64,000 bases of DNA from JAKIWV01 sp963773945 (GTDB lineage: Archaea > Thermoplasmatota > Thermoplasmata > Lutacidiplasmatales > UBA184). Below are positions 50,376 through 59,514 of the stretch, in pieces (the stretch's first letter is position 1; each line of letters opens with the position of its first letter). Below the pieces are notes generated by a model. That model searched no databases. It was not told where the DNA came from and saw nothing but the letters and a program-made list of their open reading frames with translations. The stretch covers positions 124,001 through 188,000 of the forward strand of contig CAVZDD010000004.1 in assembly GCA_963773945.1 (NCBI GenBank), read 5' to 3'. Made by a program: the position numbers and the translations under genes.

Positions 50376-51993
50376 GGACGCCCTCCGCGGACACCCACCC
50401 CCGCCGCGCCTTGCCGAGGGTCAGGTCGAGTTCCGAAAGATCGTCGACGCCGCCGCTCAGTACCAGCGCGACGCCCGCTTCCTGAGCCCACCGCGCCGCG
50501 ACGGCGTCCAGGCCGTTCTCGGCGCCGGCCGGCGTCATCTCGAGGGCGACGCCCTGGGCCCGGCACCACCGGATCCAGGGAGTGATGGATTCGCGCGGAA
50601 CGTCACCGCCCGGAGGAGCGAGTGGAAGATGTCCCATGAACAGCGGTCGGTTCGAGAGCGGGCCCTCAGGGGGCCGGGGCGGACCGGAGGTGGCCGTCGG
50701 GTCGAGGAGGCCGATCAGATAGTCGGAAGCGAAACCTGGAGTGAGACCGTTCAACGTCCCCACCATGACCTCCTGGCCTGCCCGGAGGCGCAGGGATTCC
50801 GGGGCGGCGGCCTTCCACAGGCGGCGCAGGTCCTCCAGCTGGGAACGGGGAGACGCGGCGTTCGGACCGGTGGCCACGACCAGGCCCAGATAGTGGAATT
50901 TTCGGCGTCGGGCCTCGCTCACGAGCGCCTCGACCCATGCGGCGTCCAGCGCCTCGGGCACGTGACGGTGGAGCTCTCCCCGGAGGATGTCCGCGTCGAC
51001 CAGGGATGGCAGCTTTCCCGCTTGGGCGGCTTCGATCTCGCCCTGGTTCTCACGGATCTCCGGCGGCATCCATGGAAGGCCGAGCGTGGCGTAGACCTCT
51101 GCTTCCGTCTCGCCGGCCACCCGCGCCTCGCCCCGGAAGACGCCGTACTCGTTGATCTTTAATCCTTGGTCCCGGGCCAAGGAACGAAGCTGGATGTTGT
51201 GGTCCTTGGAACCGGTGAAGTACTGGAGCGCGGCGCCGAAGCTCGCGGGCTCGACGACGCGCAGGTCGATCTGGATCCCCGGTTCGTGGATCACCGTCGC
51301 CTTGGTATCCCCCTGCACGACCACGCGGCGGACCCCGGGCAGGCCGGCGAACACCGCAATCGTTTCGGGAGGCCGTGCGGAGGTCGCGAGGATATCGAGG
51401 TCGCCCACGTTCTCCCGGCAGCGACGAAGGCTGCCGGCGGCCGTGATGTCCTGCACCGGGGTACGGCTCGAGAGTTCGTGGACGACCGAGCGCGCCAGCC
51501 GCCACGCTGTGAGTAAGGGAGTCCGGGCCGCCGGGGGCGCCGCCGCGACCGTACGAAGCGCCTGACGTAGGTTCTCGATCTTGCGAGGACCGAACCCGGG
51601 CAGCCCGGTCAAACGTCCCTGGTCGATCGCCTGCGCGAGGGCCGTCGGACTATTGATCTGAAGCTCGACGTAGAATCGCCCGGTGGTCTTGGGGCCGATC
51701 CCGGGGATTCGCATGAGCTCCAGGACGCCGGGGGGGAAGGTTTCGCGCAGCCGGTCGTAGTAGGAGATCTTGCCCTCCAGGAGATATTCCAGGATCTTCT
51801 CGCGAAGCGCCTCTCCGACCCCGGGAATTTGGTCGAGGGCGCCGCGCTGCGCCACCTTCCGGAGGTCCTCCCCGAGGGATTCGATGGACCGGGCGGCGCG
51901 TCGGTACGCCTCGGGCTTGAACCGCTCGCTTTGGAGGTCGAGCAGGTCCGCGATGGCGTAGAAGATCTGAGCGACCTCGGAGTTGGTCGACAT
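50293..51993 (-). CDS. polX: Family X DNA polymerase with a degenerate PHP domain
   Basis: About 566 residues from the ATG at 51993 (MSTNSEVAQIFYAIADLLDLQ). N-terminal helix-hairpin-helix segments (LDQIPGVGEALREKI, MRIPGIGPKTTG, LPGFGPRKIENL) precede the nucleotidyltransferase core GSLRRCRENVGDLDILA with its Asp-x-Asp and the third acidic residue in IQIDLRVV. The C-terminal PHP region keeps only part of the metal ligands: LHRH is present, but the TDHS-type and later His motifs are not visible. Proofreading activity is therefore doubtful. It functions in base-excision or end repair. Confidence 0.85.
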   Translation of the reverse strand: MSTNSEVAQIFYAIADLLDLQSERFKPEAYRRAARSIESLGEDLRKVAQRGALDQIPGVGEALREKILEYLLEGKISYYDRLRETFPPGVLELMRIPGIGPKTTGRFYVELQINSPTALAQAIDQGRLTGLPGFGPRKIENLRQALRTVAAAPPAARTPLLTAWRLARSVVHELSSRTPVQDITAAGSLRRCRENVGDLDILATSARPPETIAVFAGLPGVRRVVVQGDTKATVIHEPGIQIDLRVVEPASFGAALQYFTGSKDHNIQLRSLARDQGLKINEYGVFRGEARVAGETEAEVYATLGLPWMPPEIRENQGEIEAAQAGKLPSLVDADILRGELHRHVPEALDAAWVEALVSEARRRKFHYLGLVVATGPNAASPRSQLEDLRRLWKAAAPESLRLRAGQEVMVGTLNGLTPGFASDYLIGLLDPTATSGPPRPPEGPLSNRPLFMGHLPLAPPGGDVPRESITPWIRWCRAQGVALEMTPAGAENGLDAVAARWAQEAGVALVLSGGVDDLSELDLTLGKARRGWVSAEGVLNSRDDGAAASPPKASRPKRPGTTGRT

Positions 51994-52035
51994 CGTCGTC
52001 CTTGCGTCCAAGTCGAGCTGGCTCAAAATGCCGGG

Positions 52036-52830
52036 CTACCGAGCAACGCCGCCGCGGGCATCGACCCAGATCCGTCGATCGACCCGTTGGAACCCCACCT
52101 CCCGGTAGATCGTCTGCGCGACCTGGTTGTCGCCCCGCACGTAGAGGACCGCCCGCGCCCCGGCGGCCAGGGTCTCGGCCGTGGCTGCCGCGGTCACCTC
52201 TCGCCCCAGCCCGCGTCCCCGGAACGCCGGGTCCGTGAAGACGCCGGTGATGACCCAGACCGTCGGCAGCTGCACCGCGATCCGCGCCAGCGCGACCAGA
52301 CGGTCCGCCTCGAAGGCCCCCCACACCGGCAGACGTTCGATATCCAACGAAGCATAGGCGCCGCCGCCCATCTCCACATCTGGATTCCGGGTCACCATCT
52401 CCTCCAGTGTGGCGGCGTCGGAATACCGAAGACGGCGTACGCGGGGATCGAGAGGGGTGAGGGTCCGTCCCTCGCATACCAACAGATCGACGGGGTAAGT
52501 GTCCGTGGACCCGAGGCGTCCGCTCACCGCCGCGGCGACGCGCTCCGGAACGATCGCGGTGACCGGAGGCAAGGGAAGACCGAGCGCGAGCATGCCGTCG
52601 GCAAGGTCAGTGCTGACCCAATGGACTCGCGGAGTGCCCGCCCCATACCAGACGAGCAGGTAGCCTACAGTCCGTCCGTCCCGGAGCAGGGAGACGAACC
52701 GGATCCGGACCGCTTCGTGGTCGAGATCCCAGATTGCCCACGCGTGGGCCACCGGGTCCGCGCGCGCCTGCGCCTCGAGCCAGGGGCGGTCGATTCCTTC
52801 GACCAGCGTTTCGCTGGTTGCGGCCATCAC
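52036..52830 (-). CDS. GNAT-family N-acetyltransferase
   Basis: 264 residues. The C-terminal half has the GNAT acetyl-CoA core VWVITGVFTDPAFRGRGLGREVTAAATAET (R/Q-x-x-G-x-G/A as RGRGLG) and a final LYVRGDNQVAQTIYREVGFQRV strand-helix. The N-terminal half may be a second, degenerate GNAT fold. The acceptor is unknown. It is followed by polX on the same strand. Confidence 0.82.
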   Translation of the reverse strand: MMAATSETLVEGIDRPWLEAQARADPVAHAWAIWDLDHEAVRIRFVSLLRDGRTVGYLLVWYGAGTPRVHWVSTDLADGMLALGLPLPPVTAIVPERVAAAVSGRLGSTDTYPVDLLVCEGRTLTPLDPRVRRLRYSDAATLEEMVTRNPDVEMGGGAYASLDIERLPVWGAFEADRLVALARIAVQLPTVWVITGVFTDPAFRGRGLGREVTAAATAETLAAGARAVLYVRGDNQVAQTIYREVGFQRVDRRIWVDARGGVAR

Positions 52831-52941
52831 CCCCGTTCAAGGGCGCGCCCTACTTACGGAGTCCGGGTCCACAAGGCCAGACGGACCGATTTCGTCCCGT
52901 CGAAGCAACGGTAAAGGGACGAGGAGTTTCGCCGCCGTACT

Positions 52942-53826
52942 GTGAGCGCGTCCCACCGCCCGAGCCCGGAGTTTCCCGCACACCTCGAGATGCTCTACCG
53001 GCAGTTCCCCTTCGAACGATCCCTCGCCCAGGACCCCCTCTCCTGCATCCGCCCCTTGGCCCGCGACCCAGTGGCCGCGGAGGTGGCCGGGATTTTTGCC
53101 GCCACGTTGGCCATCGGAAACGTCACCTCAATCCGGGGGGCGTTCGGCAGTCTCGAAGAACGGATCGGCCGCGACTTCGTCAGTCTCGTAGAGCCCGGGG
53201 GCGCCGCGAAGGCGCGCCCGGCGCTTCGGACGTTTCGACATCGTTGGATTCGTGGAGACCAGCTGGCGTACCTGGCCGAACAGGTGGCGGCGACCCGCCG
53301 AGAGTACGGGTCGCTCGGGGACCGTTTCCGCGGGGGCCTCGAGGCCGGTGGATTCGCCCAAGGGCTGGACCATCTCGCGCAGGCGCTTCGGGGTCCCCGC
53401 GATGCGGCTCACACGGCTCCTCGGGGCTACCGGTCGTTATTCCCCACTCCCACCGAAGGCTCGCACAGCCCGTGCAAGCGCCTCACCCTCTATGTGCGCT
53501 GGATGAGTCGCACCGGATTCCCCGACCTCGGGGTGTGGTCGGGGGTTCCCTCGTCGGAGCTGCGGATTCCCCTCGACCTCCACGTCCACTGGATCGCGTA
53601 CCACCTTGGCCTGACCCAGCGACGCACCCGGAACTGGACGACCGTCGAAGAGGTGACCGCCCAGCTGCGGCTCGTCGATCCCGTCGACCCCATCAAGTAC
53701 GACTTCGTGCTCTGCCACACCGGAATTTCAGGCGATTGTCCGAAGGAACGAGACCTGAGTGTGTGCGGCCCCTGTGTGGTCCGGCCCGACTGTCTCCTCT
53801 GGCGGCGTCGTAGGGGGGCTTCCTAA
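52942..53826 (+). CDS. TIGR02757/DUF2400 family protein
   Basis: 294 residues. The family blocks are DPVAAEVAGIFAATLAIGNV near 45, PCKRLTLYVRWMSRTGFPDLGVWSGVPSSELRIPLDLHVHWIAYHLGL near 174-220, and a C-terminal cysteine set CHTGISGDCPKERDLSVCGPC...DC that resembles the iron-sulfur end of HhH-GPD glycosylases. A nucleic-acid-related role is likely but not proven for the family. GTG start. Confidence 0.82.
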   Translation: MSASHRPSPEFPAHLEMLYRQFPFERSLAQDPLSCIRPLARDPVAAEVAGIFAATLAIGNVTSIRGAFGSLEERIGRDFVSLVEPGGAAKARPALRTFRHRWIRGDQLAYLAEQVAATRREYGSLGDRFRGGLEAGGFAQGLDHLAQALRGPRDAAHTAPRGYRSLFPTPTEGSHSPCKRLTLYVRWMSRTGFPDLGVWSGVPSSELRIPLDLHVHWIAYHLGLTQRRTRNWTTVEEVTAQLRLVDPVDPIKYDFVLCHTGISGDCPKERDLSVCGPCVVRPDCLLWRRRRGAS

Positions 53827-53894
53827 CGACGGACCTGGAACCACTGCCGATTGATGGGGGCCTCCTCGAGAGGTTTCTCGAAGCCGAGAGAGGC

Positions 53895-54272
53895 GTGGAG
53901 TGGCGACCGATCATTTCTCCTCCCACACCGGTCAAGCCCCGCCGGTCGCGGGGAGGCACCGGTGCGAGGGCTCGGACCGACACTGGGGCGCGCCTCGCGT
54001 ACTATCATGACGAGACCGCCCGCATCGAACAACGTACGGTGGGCTCGGAGGATGTCCTTACCGTCACGTCCGGACCGGTCGGGGCCCTCGTCCTCCTTGG
54101 GGAATGCGCCCGGCGGGGATTGCCCACATCGCTCGAGCCGCGGAACGCCGGAGAATTGGCGGAATACCCCGAGGGAGCCATCGAGGCTCGTTGGGACCCG
54201 AACGCCCAGGCACGGAAACCGGGACTCCCGTTCGGCGACGTGGTCAACCTCGCGCGTTACGCGCTCGCGTGA
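53895..54272 (+). CDS. Hypothetical protein, 125 residues
   Basis: Not recognised. The middle and end look structured (GSEDVLTVTSGPVGALVLLGECARRG, LPFGDVVNLARYALA) while the first third is basic and Pro-rich. The frame is open back to the preceding stop and reads DGGLLERFLEAERG there without a standard start codon, so the true start may be upstream, possibly at CTG or ATT. It lies between DUF2400 and the MFS gene on the same strand. Confidence 0.4.
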   Translation: MEWRPIISPPTPVKPRRSRGGTGARARTDTGARLAYYHDETARIEQRTVGSEDVLTVTSGPVGALVLLGECARRGLPTSLEPRNAGELAEYPEGAIEARWDPNAQARKPGLPFGDVVNLARYALA

Positions 54273-54350
54273 ACCGTTCGTCGAGGCGGTCGCCACCGCG
54301 TGGCCTCCCCGTTAACGACCTGTTAAGTATCCGAACGCTCCGGGCCGCTC

Positions 54351-55958
54351 GTGGCCCAGCCGACCCTCACCGCCGCCGGCACCCCCTACAATGCGAAGGC
54401 CGCCTCGGGGGTCATCGCCGTTCTCGCCGTCATGGCGCTGATGGTCACGTACGTCGAGACGATGGTGCTGCCCGCGTTCCGGGCGTTCATCGTGTTCTTC
54501 GACGGACCTCCCACGACCACCGTCGTCTGGATCGTCTCGGCCTATCTCCTCGTCGGCACCGTGGCGACTCCGGTCTTTGGGAAGCTCGGCGACAAGTACG
54601 GCAAGAAACGGATGATGCTGATCGTGATGGGACTCTACGCGGTCGCGGTCAGCGTCGCCGGTTTCACTCCGAACATCGGGACGGCGTTCGGGGTGGACCG
54701 GGCGAACCAGATCTACATTCTCATCGGGGTCCGGGCCTTCCAGGGGCTCGGGATGGGGATGTTCCCCCTCGCCTTCGCGATGATGCCCGAGGTGTTTCCC
54801 GCCTCCCGGGTGGGCCAGGCGCAGGGGATCGTCTCCAGTATGTTCGCGGCCGGCGCCTCGCTCGGGCTGGTCGGGGGCGGCTATATCGCCTACCGCTTCG
54901 GGTGGCAACTCACGTACCACACGGTCACCCCGATCGCGATCTTGGTCGTGATCCTGGCGTACTTCCTCCTGCGCGAGTCCCCCCACCTCTATCCGAAGCC
55001 GATCGACGTTCCCGGGATCAGTGCACTGGGCTTCGCCCTCACGACGGCGATGTTCGGGATCACCGAGGGGACCTACTGGGGCTGGACCAGCTTCTCCGCC
55101 GTCAAGTTCTCGGGGATTCCTTGGGGCGTGCCCGAGTTCTTCCTGCTCGCGCTCGCCGGACTCCTGTTCTTCCTGTACTGGGAGCCCCGGGCCCCGTTCC
55201 CGGTCGTGTCGTTCAAGGCGCTCCGGGAGCGTAACATCTGGATCTCGAACGTGAACGGCGTGATCGTCGGGGTCGGCATGTTCCTGATCTTCGTCGCGCT
55301 CACCATCCTGGTCGAGGACCCCTTCCATCCGGGCTTCGGGTACACGGAGTTCCAGATGGGGCTGGTCGCGCTCCCGTCCTCGCTCAGCATGCTCGCCTTT
55401 GCCCCCCTCTGGGGGCGCTGGGTCGCCGGGCAGGGACCCAAACCGGTGATGATGGCCGGCTTCGGGGTGATGGGCTTCGGAGGGCTCATGCTCGCCCTCT
55501 TCCACTCGACGATCCTCGAGCTGATCGTGTTCACGATCCCGACCCTGGTCGGGAACGTCGCGGTGCTGATCGCGATGTCCAACATCATCGTGCTCTCGGT
55601 CTCCCCGAAGGAGCTGGGGATCCAGACCGGCATGAACCAGACGTTCCGGAATCTCGGAAGCGCCATCGGCCCGGTCCTCGCCGCGACCGTCACCGCCTCC
55701 TACACCGTTTTGGTCGTGGTCGGTCCCCCGCCGACGCCGCTCTACGCGGTGCCCGCGATCACGGGGTTCGTCGTGCTCTTCGCGCTCATCGCAGCGATCG
55801 CCTTGGTCGGCCTCTTGCTCTCCCTCGGGCTCCGAAACTTCCGGTTCCGCGCCGATGGGACTCGCTCCGGCGAACAATCTTCGGCCCGGACCGAAGGGAC
55901 CCCCGTTCCCATCGGCGAGACGCCGGCCCCGACAGTTGGCGCCGAGTCCGCGCGGTAG
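54351..55958 (+). CDS. MFS drug/proton antiporter (DHA2-like, 14 segments)
   Basis: 535 residues with about 14 hydrophobic segments. The first loop contains GKLGDKYGKKRMMLIVM, the MFS motif A, and WIVSAYLLVGTVATPVFG precedes it. VGNVAVLIAMSNIIVLSVSPKELGIQTGMNQTFRNLGSAIGPVL is typical of DHA2 exporters. Likely proton-driven export of drugs or metabolites across the cell membrane. The C-terminal 35 residues are soluble and Pro-rich. GTG start after a short A/T patch (GTTAAGTATCC, about 54322). Confidence 0.85.
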   Translation: MAQPTLTAAGTPYNAKAASGVIAVLAVMALMVTYVETMVLPAFRAFIVFFDGPPTTTVVWIVSAYLLVGTVATPVFGKLGDKYGKKRMMLIVMGLYAVAVSVAGFTPNIGTAFGVDRANQIYILIGVRAFQGLGMGMFPLAFAMMPEVFPASRVGQAQGIVSSMFAAGASLGLVGGGYIAYRFGWQLTYHTVTPIAILVVILAYFLLRESPHLYPKPIDVPGISALGFALTTAMFGITEGTYWGWTSFSAVKFSGIPWGVPEFFLLALAGLLFFLYWEPRAPFPVVSFKALRERNIWISNVNGVIVGVGMFLIFVALTILVEDPFHPGFGYTEFQMGLVALPSSLSMLAFAPLWGRWVAGQGPKPVMMAGFGVMGFGGLMLALFHSTILELIVFTIPTLVGNVAVLIAMSNIIVLSVSPKELGIQTGMNQTFRNLGSAIGPVLAATVTASYTVLVVVGPPPTPLYAVPAITGFVVLFALIAAIALVGLLLSLGLRNFRFRADGTRSGEQSSARTEGTPVPIGETPAPTVGAESAR

Positions 55959-55971
55959 TCCCGGCCCGGCC

Positions 55972-58776
55972 CTACGAGCAGCCGCTCGTCGCGCCGCACA
56001 CGGTGCAGGCGTAGCAGGTACCGGACCGGACCATGATGCCGCCGCAGACGTGGCACGACGGCGCATCCTCGTCCGTCAGGTGGATCTCGACCAATGGCGT
56101 GAACGCGTCCAGCGGCTTGCTCTGGAACGTCGACGGGGAGGCCGTCGACCCGGGCTTCGCCGAGGCACTCGCGGGGGTACCGTTCCCGTTCCCATGCCCG
56201 TTACCGTTCCCCTCCGCCGGTCCCTCGAGGCCAATCGACCGGCGCTCAGCCTCGGTCAGGAACTCGATGGCGAGCCAGCGCGCGACGTAGTCGGGGATCG
56301 ACTTCGCGAAACGGATCTTCGGGTTGTTGGTCGCGCCCGCCGGTTCGAACCGGAGGTGGGCGAGCTTCCGCACGAGGTCCTTGAGCGGCACTCCGTGCTG
56401 GAGCGCCATCGACATCGAGATCCCGAGCGAGTCCATGAGGCCGTTGACGGTGGAGCCTTCCTTCGTGACACGGAAGAACAGTTCGCCCGGGCGTCCATCG
56501 GGATAGAGTCCGACCGTGACGTAGCCGTCGTGGCCACCCACGGAAAAGTGGTGCGTGATGGCGTCCCGCTCGTCGGGCAGGCGTTCCCGGGTCGGCTTCA
56601 TCATTCCCACCGGGGCGGTGGCGCGCTTGGTGGTCTCGTAAGGCTGGGAGGCCTTGCAGCCGTCCCGATAGAGCGCGACGGACTTCACCCCGAGGCGCCA
56701 CGCCTCGAGGTAGATCTTCTCGATGTCCTCGACGGTGGCATCGTTGGGAAGGTTGATGGTCTTGGAGGCGCCGCCCGAGAGGAACGGCTGGACCGAGCCC
56801 AACATCTTGAGATGGCCCATCGGCGCGATCGTCCGGTTGCCGGCGGCCGGGGCGAGGGCGCAGTCGAAGACCGCGAGGTGTTCGGACTTGAGCCCGGGGG
56901 CCCCCTCGATCGTGCCTTTCTCCTCGATGTGCTTCTGGATGGCGGTCTGCTCGGCCGCGCTGTACCCGAGCCGGGCCAGTGCAGTCTTGGCGGTGCGGTT
57001 GAGCATCCGCATCGTGCCGCCGCCGACCAGGTTCTTGACCTTGAGGAGCGAGAGCTCGGGTTCGAGTCCCAGCGTGTCGCAGCCCATCAGGAGGCCGATC
57101 GTGCCGGTGGGTGCGATGACGGAGATCTGGGCGTTCCGATAGCCCCACAGTTCGCCGGCCTTGACGGTGTCGTGCCACCGGTCCGCGGCGGCATTCACCA
57201 GCGCCCGCAGCTCGGCGGGCTCTTTGGAGACCTTCTCCGCGGCGGCGCGGTGTTTGGTCATCACGCGGAGCATGGGGGTCCGGTTCCGGTCGAATCCGGG
57301 GAACGTTCCCACCCGCTTCGCGATCTCCGCCGACATGTGGTATCCCTCGGCGGAGAGGAGCGCGGACACGCCGGCGGCGAGGGTCCGCCCTTCCTCCGAA
57401 TCGTAGGGGTAGCCGTAGTGCATGAGGAGCGAGCCCAGGTTGGCGTATCCGAGGCCGAGCGGGCGGTAGTCGTGGGAGTTCTGCGCGATCGTCGGGGTCG
57501 GGTACGACGACGCATCGACGATGATCTCCATCGCGAGGGCCATCGTGCGCACCGCCTGCTGGAAGAGCTCGTGGTCGAAGTTGCCCTTCTCGTCGAGGAA
57601 GCGCATCAGGTTGATCGACGAGAGGTTACAGGCCGTGTCGTCCAAGAACAGGTACTCGCTGCACGGGTTCGAGGCGTTGATCCGTCCGGTGGTCGGGCAG
57701 GTGTGCCAATCGTTCGTGACGTCGTCGAACTGGACGCCGGGGTCGCCGCAGCGCCAGGCGGCATAGGCCAGCTTTCGCCAGAGTTCGCGAGAGGGGTAGG
57801 TCGTGGCGACCGAACCATCGGTTCGGTTCGTCGTCTTCCACTCTTTGTCGTGGAGCACGGCCTCCATGAAGGAGTCCGGGATCCGGACCGAGTGGTTGGC
57901 GTTCTGGTACGCGATGGAGGCATAGGCGGAGTCGGGGTCGGTGCCGTCGAAGTTGGAGGAGAAGCCCTCGCGGATGAGCGCCATGGCCTTGTCCTCTTCG
58001 CGGACCTTGCACTCGATGTAGTCCACGATGTCCGGGTGGTCCATGTTCAGGATCACCATCTTCGCGGCCCGTCGAGTGGTCCCACCGGACTTGATCACGC
58101 CCGCCATCGCGTCGAAGGCGCGCATGAACGAGACCGGCCCGGAGGCGATGCCGCCGCCGGAAAGCCGTTCGTGGCTGCCGCGCAGGGCGGAGAAGTTGCT
58201 GCCGGTGCCACTGCCGCCCTTGAACAATCGACCTTCGCTGGCCGAGAGGGCCAGGATCGATTCCATGTCGTCGGTGATGGACTGGATGAAGCAGGCGGAG
58301 CACTGCGGGGGATTGCGGACGCCGACGTTGAACCAGACGGGGCTGTTGAAGGCCGCCATCTGTTGGACCATCAGGTAGGAAAGCGACTCTTCGAACTGGG
58401 CCGCCTCCTCGGAGGTGTCCATGTAGCCGAGCTCGAGGCCCCGGTCCGCGATCCAGTGGCAGACCCGTCGGATCATTCCCTCGACGGAGTTCTCGCGCCG
58501 GCCGCTGATCACCCGGAAGTACTTCGACGCGGCGATGTTGATCGACGTTTCGGACCAGGTCGAGGGGACGCGGATCCCTTTTTGTTCAAAGATGACCTTT
58601 CCGTCGGCGTTCTTGATCTGGGCGTCGTGAAGCTTCCAATCGACCGTGTCGAACGCGGTCTTGCCGCGCGGCACGAGTCGGGGCAAGGGGATGGGTTCGT
58701 TCGGGGAGCCGCGTCGGCTCCCTTTGGAGTCAGGGGCGTCGGCGATGGGGCTGGTGCGTTTCTTAGTTATTGCCAT
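55972..58776 (-). CDS. nrdJ: Adenosylcobalamin-dependent (class II) ribonucleotide reductase
   Basis: 934 residues. It reduces ribonucleotides to deoxyribonucleotides with vitamin B12. Seen are GRRENSVEGMIRRVC, FNSPVWFNVG, FKGGSGTGSNFSALRGS, INASNPCSEYLFLDDTACNLSS with the active-site cysteine region, and IAPTGTIGLLMGCDTLGLEP. The long NrdJ-type C-terminus ends in a zinc motif (CHVCGGIMVRSGTCYACTVCG) that helps re-reduce the active site. The ATG at 58776 is followed by a Lys-rich start. A leader of nearly 200 bases separates it from the best TATA box. Confidence 0.95.
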   Translation of the reverse strand: MAITKKRTSPIADAPDSKGSRRGSPNEPIPLPRLVPRGKTAFDTVDWKLHDAQIKNADGKVIFEQKGIRVPSTWSETSINIAASKYFRVISGRRENSVEGMIRRVCHWIADRGLELGYMDTSEEAAQFEESLSYLMVQQMAAFNSPVWFNVGVRNPPQCSACFIQSITDDMESILALSASEGRLFKGGSGTGSNFSALRGSHERLSGGGIASGPVSFMRAFDAMAGVIKSGGTTRRAAKMVILNMDHPDIVDYIECKVREEDKAMALIREGFSSNFDGTDPDSAYASIAYQNANHSVRIPDSFMEAVLHDKEWKTTNRTDGSVATTYPSRELWRKLAYAAWRCGDPGVQFDDVTNDWHTCPTTGRINASNPCSEYLFLDDTACNLSSINLMRFLDEKGNFDHELFQQAVRTMALAMEIIVDASSYPTPTIAQNSHDYRPLGLGYANLGSLLMHYGYPYDSEEGRTLAAGVSALLSAEGYHMSAEIAKRVGTFPGFDRNRTPMLRVMTKHRAAAEKVSKEPAELRALVNAAADRWHDTVKAGELWGYRNAQISVIAPTGTIGLLMGCDTLGLEPELSLLKVKNLVGGGTMRMLNRTAKTALARLGYSAAEQTAIQKHIEEKGTIEGAPGLKSEHLAVFDCALAPAAGNRTIAPMGHLKMLGSVQPFLSGGASKTINLPNDATVEDIEKIYLEAWRLGVKSVALYRDGCKASQPYETTKRATAPVGMMKPTRERLPDERDAITHHFSVGGHDGYVTVGLYPDGRPGELFFRVTKEGSTVNGLMDSLGISMSMALQHGVPLKDLVRKLAHLRFEPAGATNNPKIRFAKSIPDYVARWLAIEFLTEAERRSIGLEGPAEGNGNGHGNGNGTPASASAKPGSTASPSTFQSKPLDAFTPLVEIHLTDEDAPSCHVCGGIMVRSGTCYACTVCGATSGCS

Positions 58777-58972
58777 GTGATCTCTCTCCGAGGACGAAGG
58801 TCCGCTCCGCCGTGGGCGGAGTGACAGGGTCGTACACCGGAGGGAGGCGTCATGGGGTCATTACTCGGCGGTAGAGAGTCGAGGAAACGGTCTAGTCGCG
58901 GTGCCGTTTCAGATCCGAGGGGCCTCCTCCTCGTGGACGCGTAGTCACTCCGACGACTGAATCGGAATCTCC
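58777..58972 (-). promoter_or_regulatory. Long structured leader of nrdJ
   Basis: The clearest TATA box (CTTATACAGG on the minus strand, 58991-59000) would start the transcript near 58970, giving an unusually long leader for this genome. Inside are fold-backs: GAAACGG/CCGTTTC (58884-58890 and 58904-58910) and CTCCGCC/GGCGGAG (58805-58811 and 58815-58821). No cobalamin riboswitch B12 box is visible. A regulatory RNA element is possible. Confidence 0.4.
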
Positions 58973-58990
58973 GAGACCCGCGAAGCGTGT

Positions 58991-59000
58991 CCCTGTATAA
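58991..59000 (-). promoter_or_regulatory. TATA box, probably nrdJ
   Basis: CCCTGTATAA on the plus strand, read as a TTATACAGGG box on the minus strand. It is the only well-formed box between nrdJ and the 71-residue gene. Confidence 0.45.
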
Positions 59001-59100
59001 GTTCGATTAGTTCTTCCGGTCGCGAAATACTCCGAGACGCGTTCCAGAGTGAGCCTCGGAGCGAGAACGGAGTACTTTTCCGAGCGTCGCCACGCGCGGC

Positions 59101-59125
59101 GTGTAAAAATTGAAAATTTGGAAGG
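59101..59125 (-). terminator. Oligo-T terminator after the 71-residue gene
   Basis: On the minus strand this reads AAATTTTCAATTTTT, two T runs in an otherwise G/C-rich stretch about 60-80 bases after the stop at 59182. T-rich tracts without a hairpin are the usual archaeal termination signal. Confidence 0.5.
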
Positions 59126-59181
59126 AGTTGGGAGCCCTTCCCTTGCGGGGAGGGCTCGGCGAGGGATCGGGTCGCGTCCGC

Positions 59182-59397
59182 TTAGGCGTTCTTCATGCGG
59201 GCGCGAGCGATGTATCCCTTCTTGTCCAGGAAATACATGTAGCCGTCCGCGCGCACGACCTTCTCGGTGCCGACACGGGCCTTCTTCCCCATCTTGTTGA
59301 GCTTGGTGGGGGTCTTCCAGAGGTAACCGTCCTTCCCGAGGTAGTACAGGTATCCCTTCTCTCGCTTGATCTGCTCCTTGCCGATCTTTTCTGCCAT
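59182..59397 (-). CDS. 71-residue protein of two tandem repeats
   Basis: Two copies of a short motif make up the whole protein: KREKGYLYYLGKDGYLWKTPTK (about residues 11-32) and RADGYMYFLDKKGYIARARMK (about 49-69). Each has two short strands around a D/K-x-G-Y turn. The protein is basic and tyrosine-rich. The look is that of a tiny beta-repeat protein, perhaps binding nucleic acid or a surface, but no function is known to me. It has its own terminator. Confidence 0.7.
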   Translation of the reverse strand: MAEKIGKEQIKREKGYLYYLGKDGYLWKTPTKLNKMGKKARVGTEKVVRADGYMYFLDKKGYIARARMKNA

Positions 59398-59514
59398 TTG
59401 GGCGCCTCTACCGGCGAGAGGTTAAGGCCCCTATTTGAATCTACGGGCGCATTTCACCTCGAAGGAAGCCAAATTCCTTGACGGTGGAACGGGTCGCGAT
59501 AGGGTCGATGGCCT

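Noticed and set aside
55855..58824. 989-residue plus-strand ORF
   Set aside because: Antisense shadow of nrdJ.
58777..58990. Cobalamin riboswitch before nrdJ
   Set aside because: No B12-box core can be seen on either strand, and such riboswitches are not established in archaea. Only generic hairpins remain.
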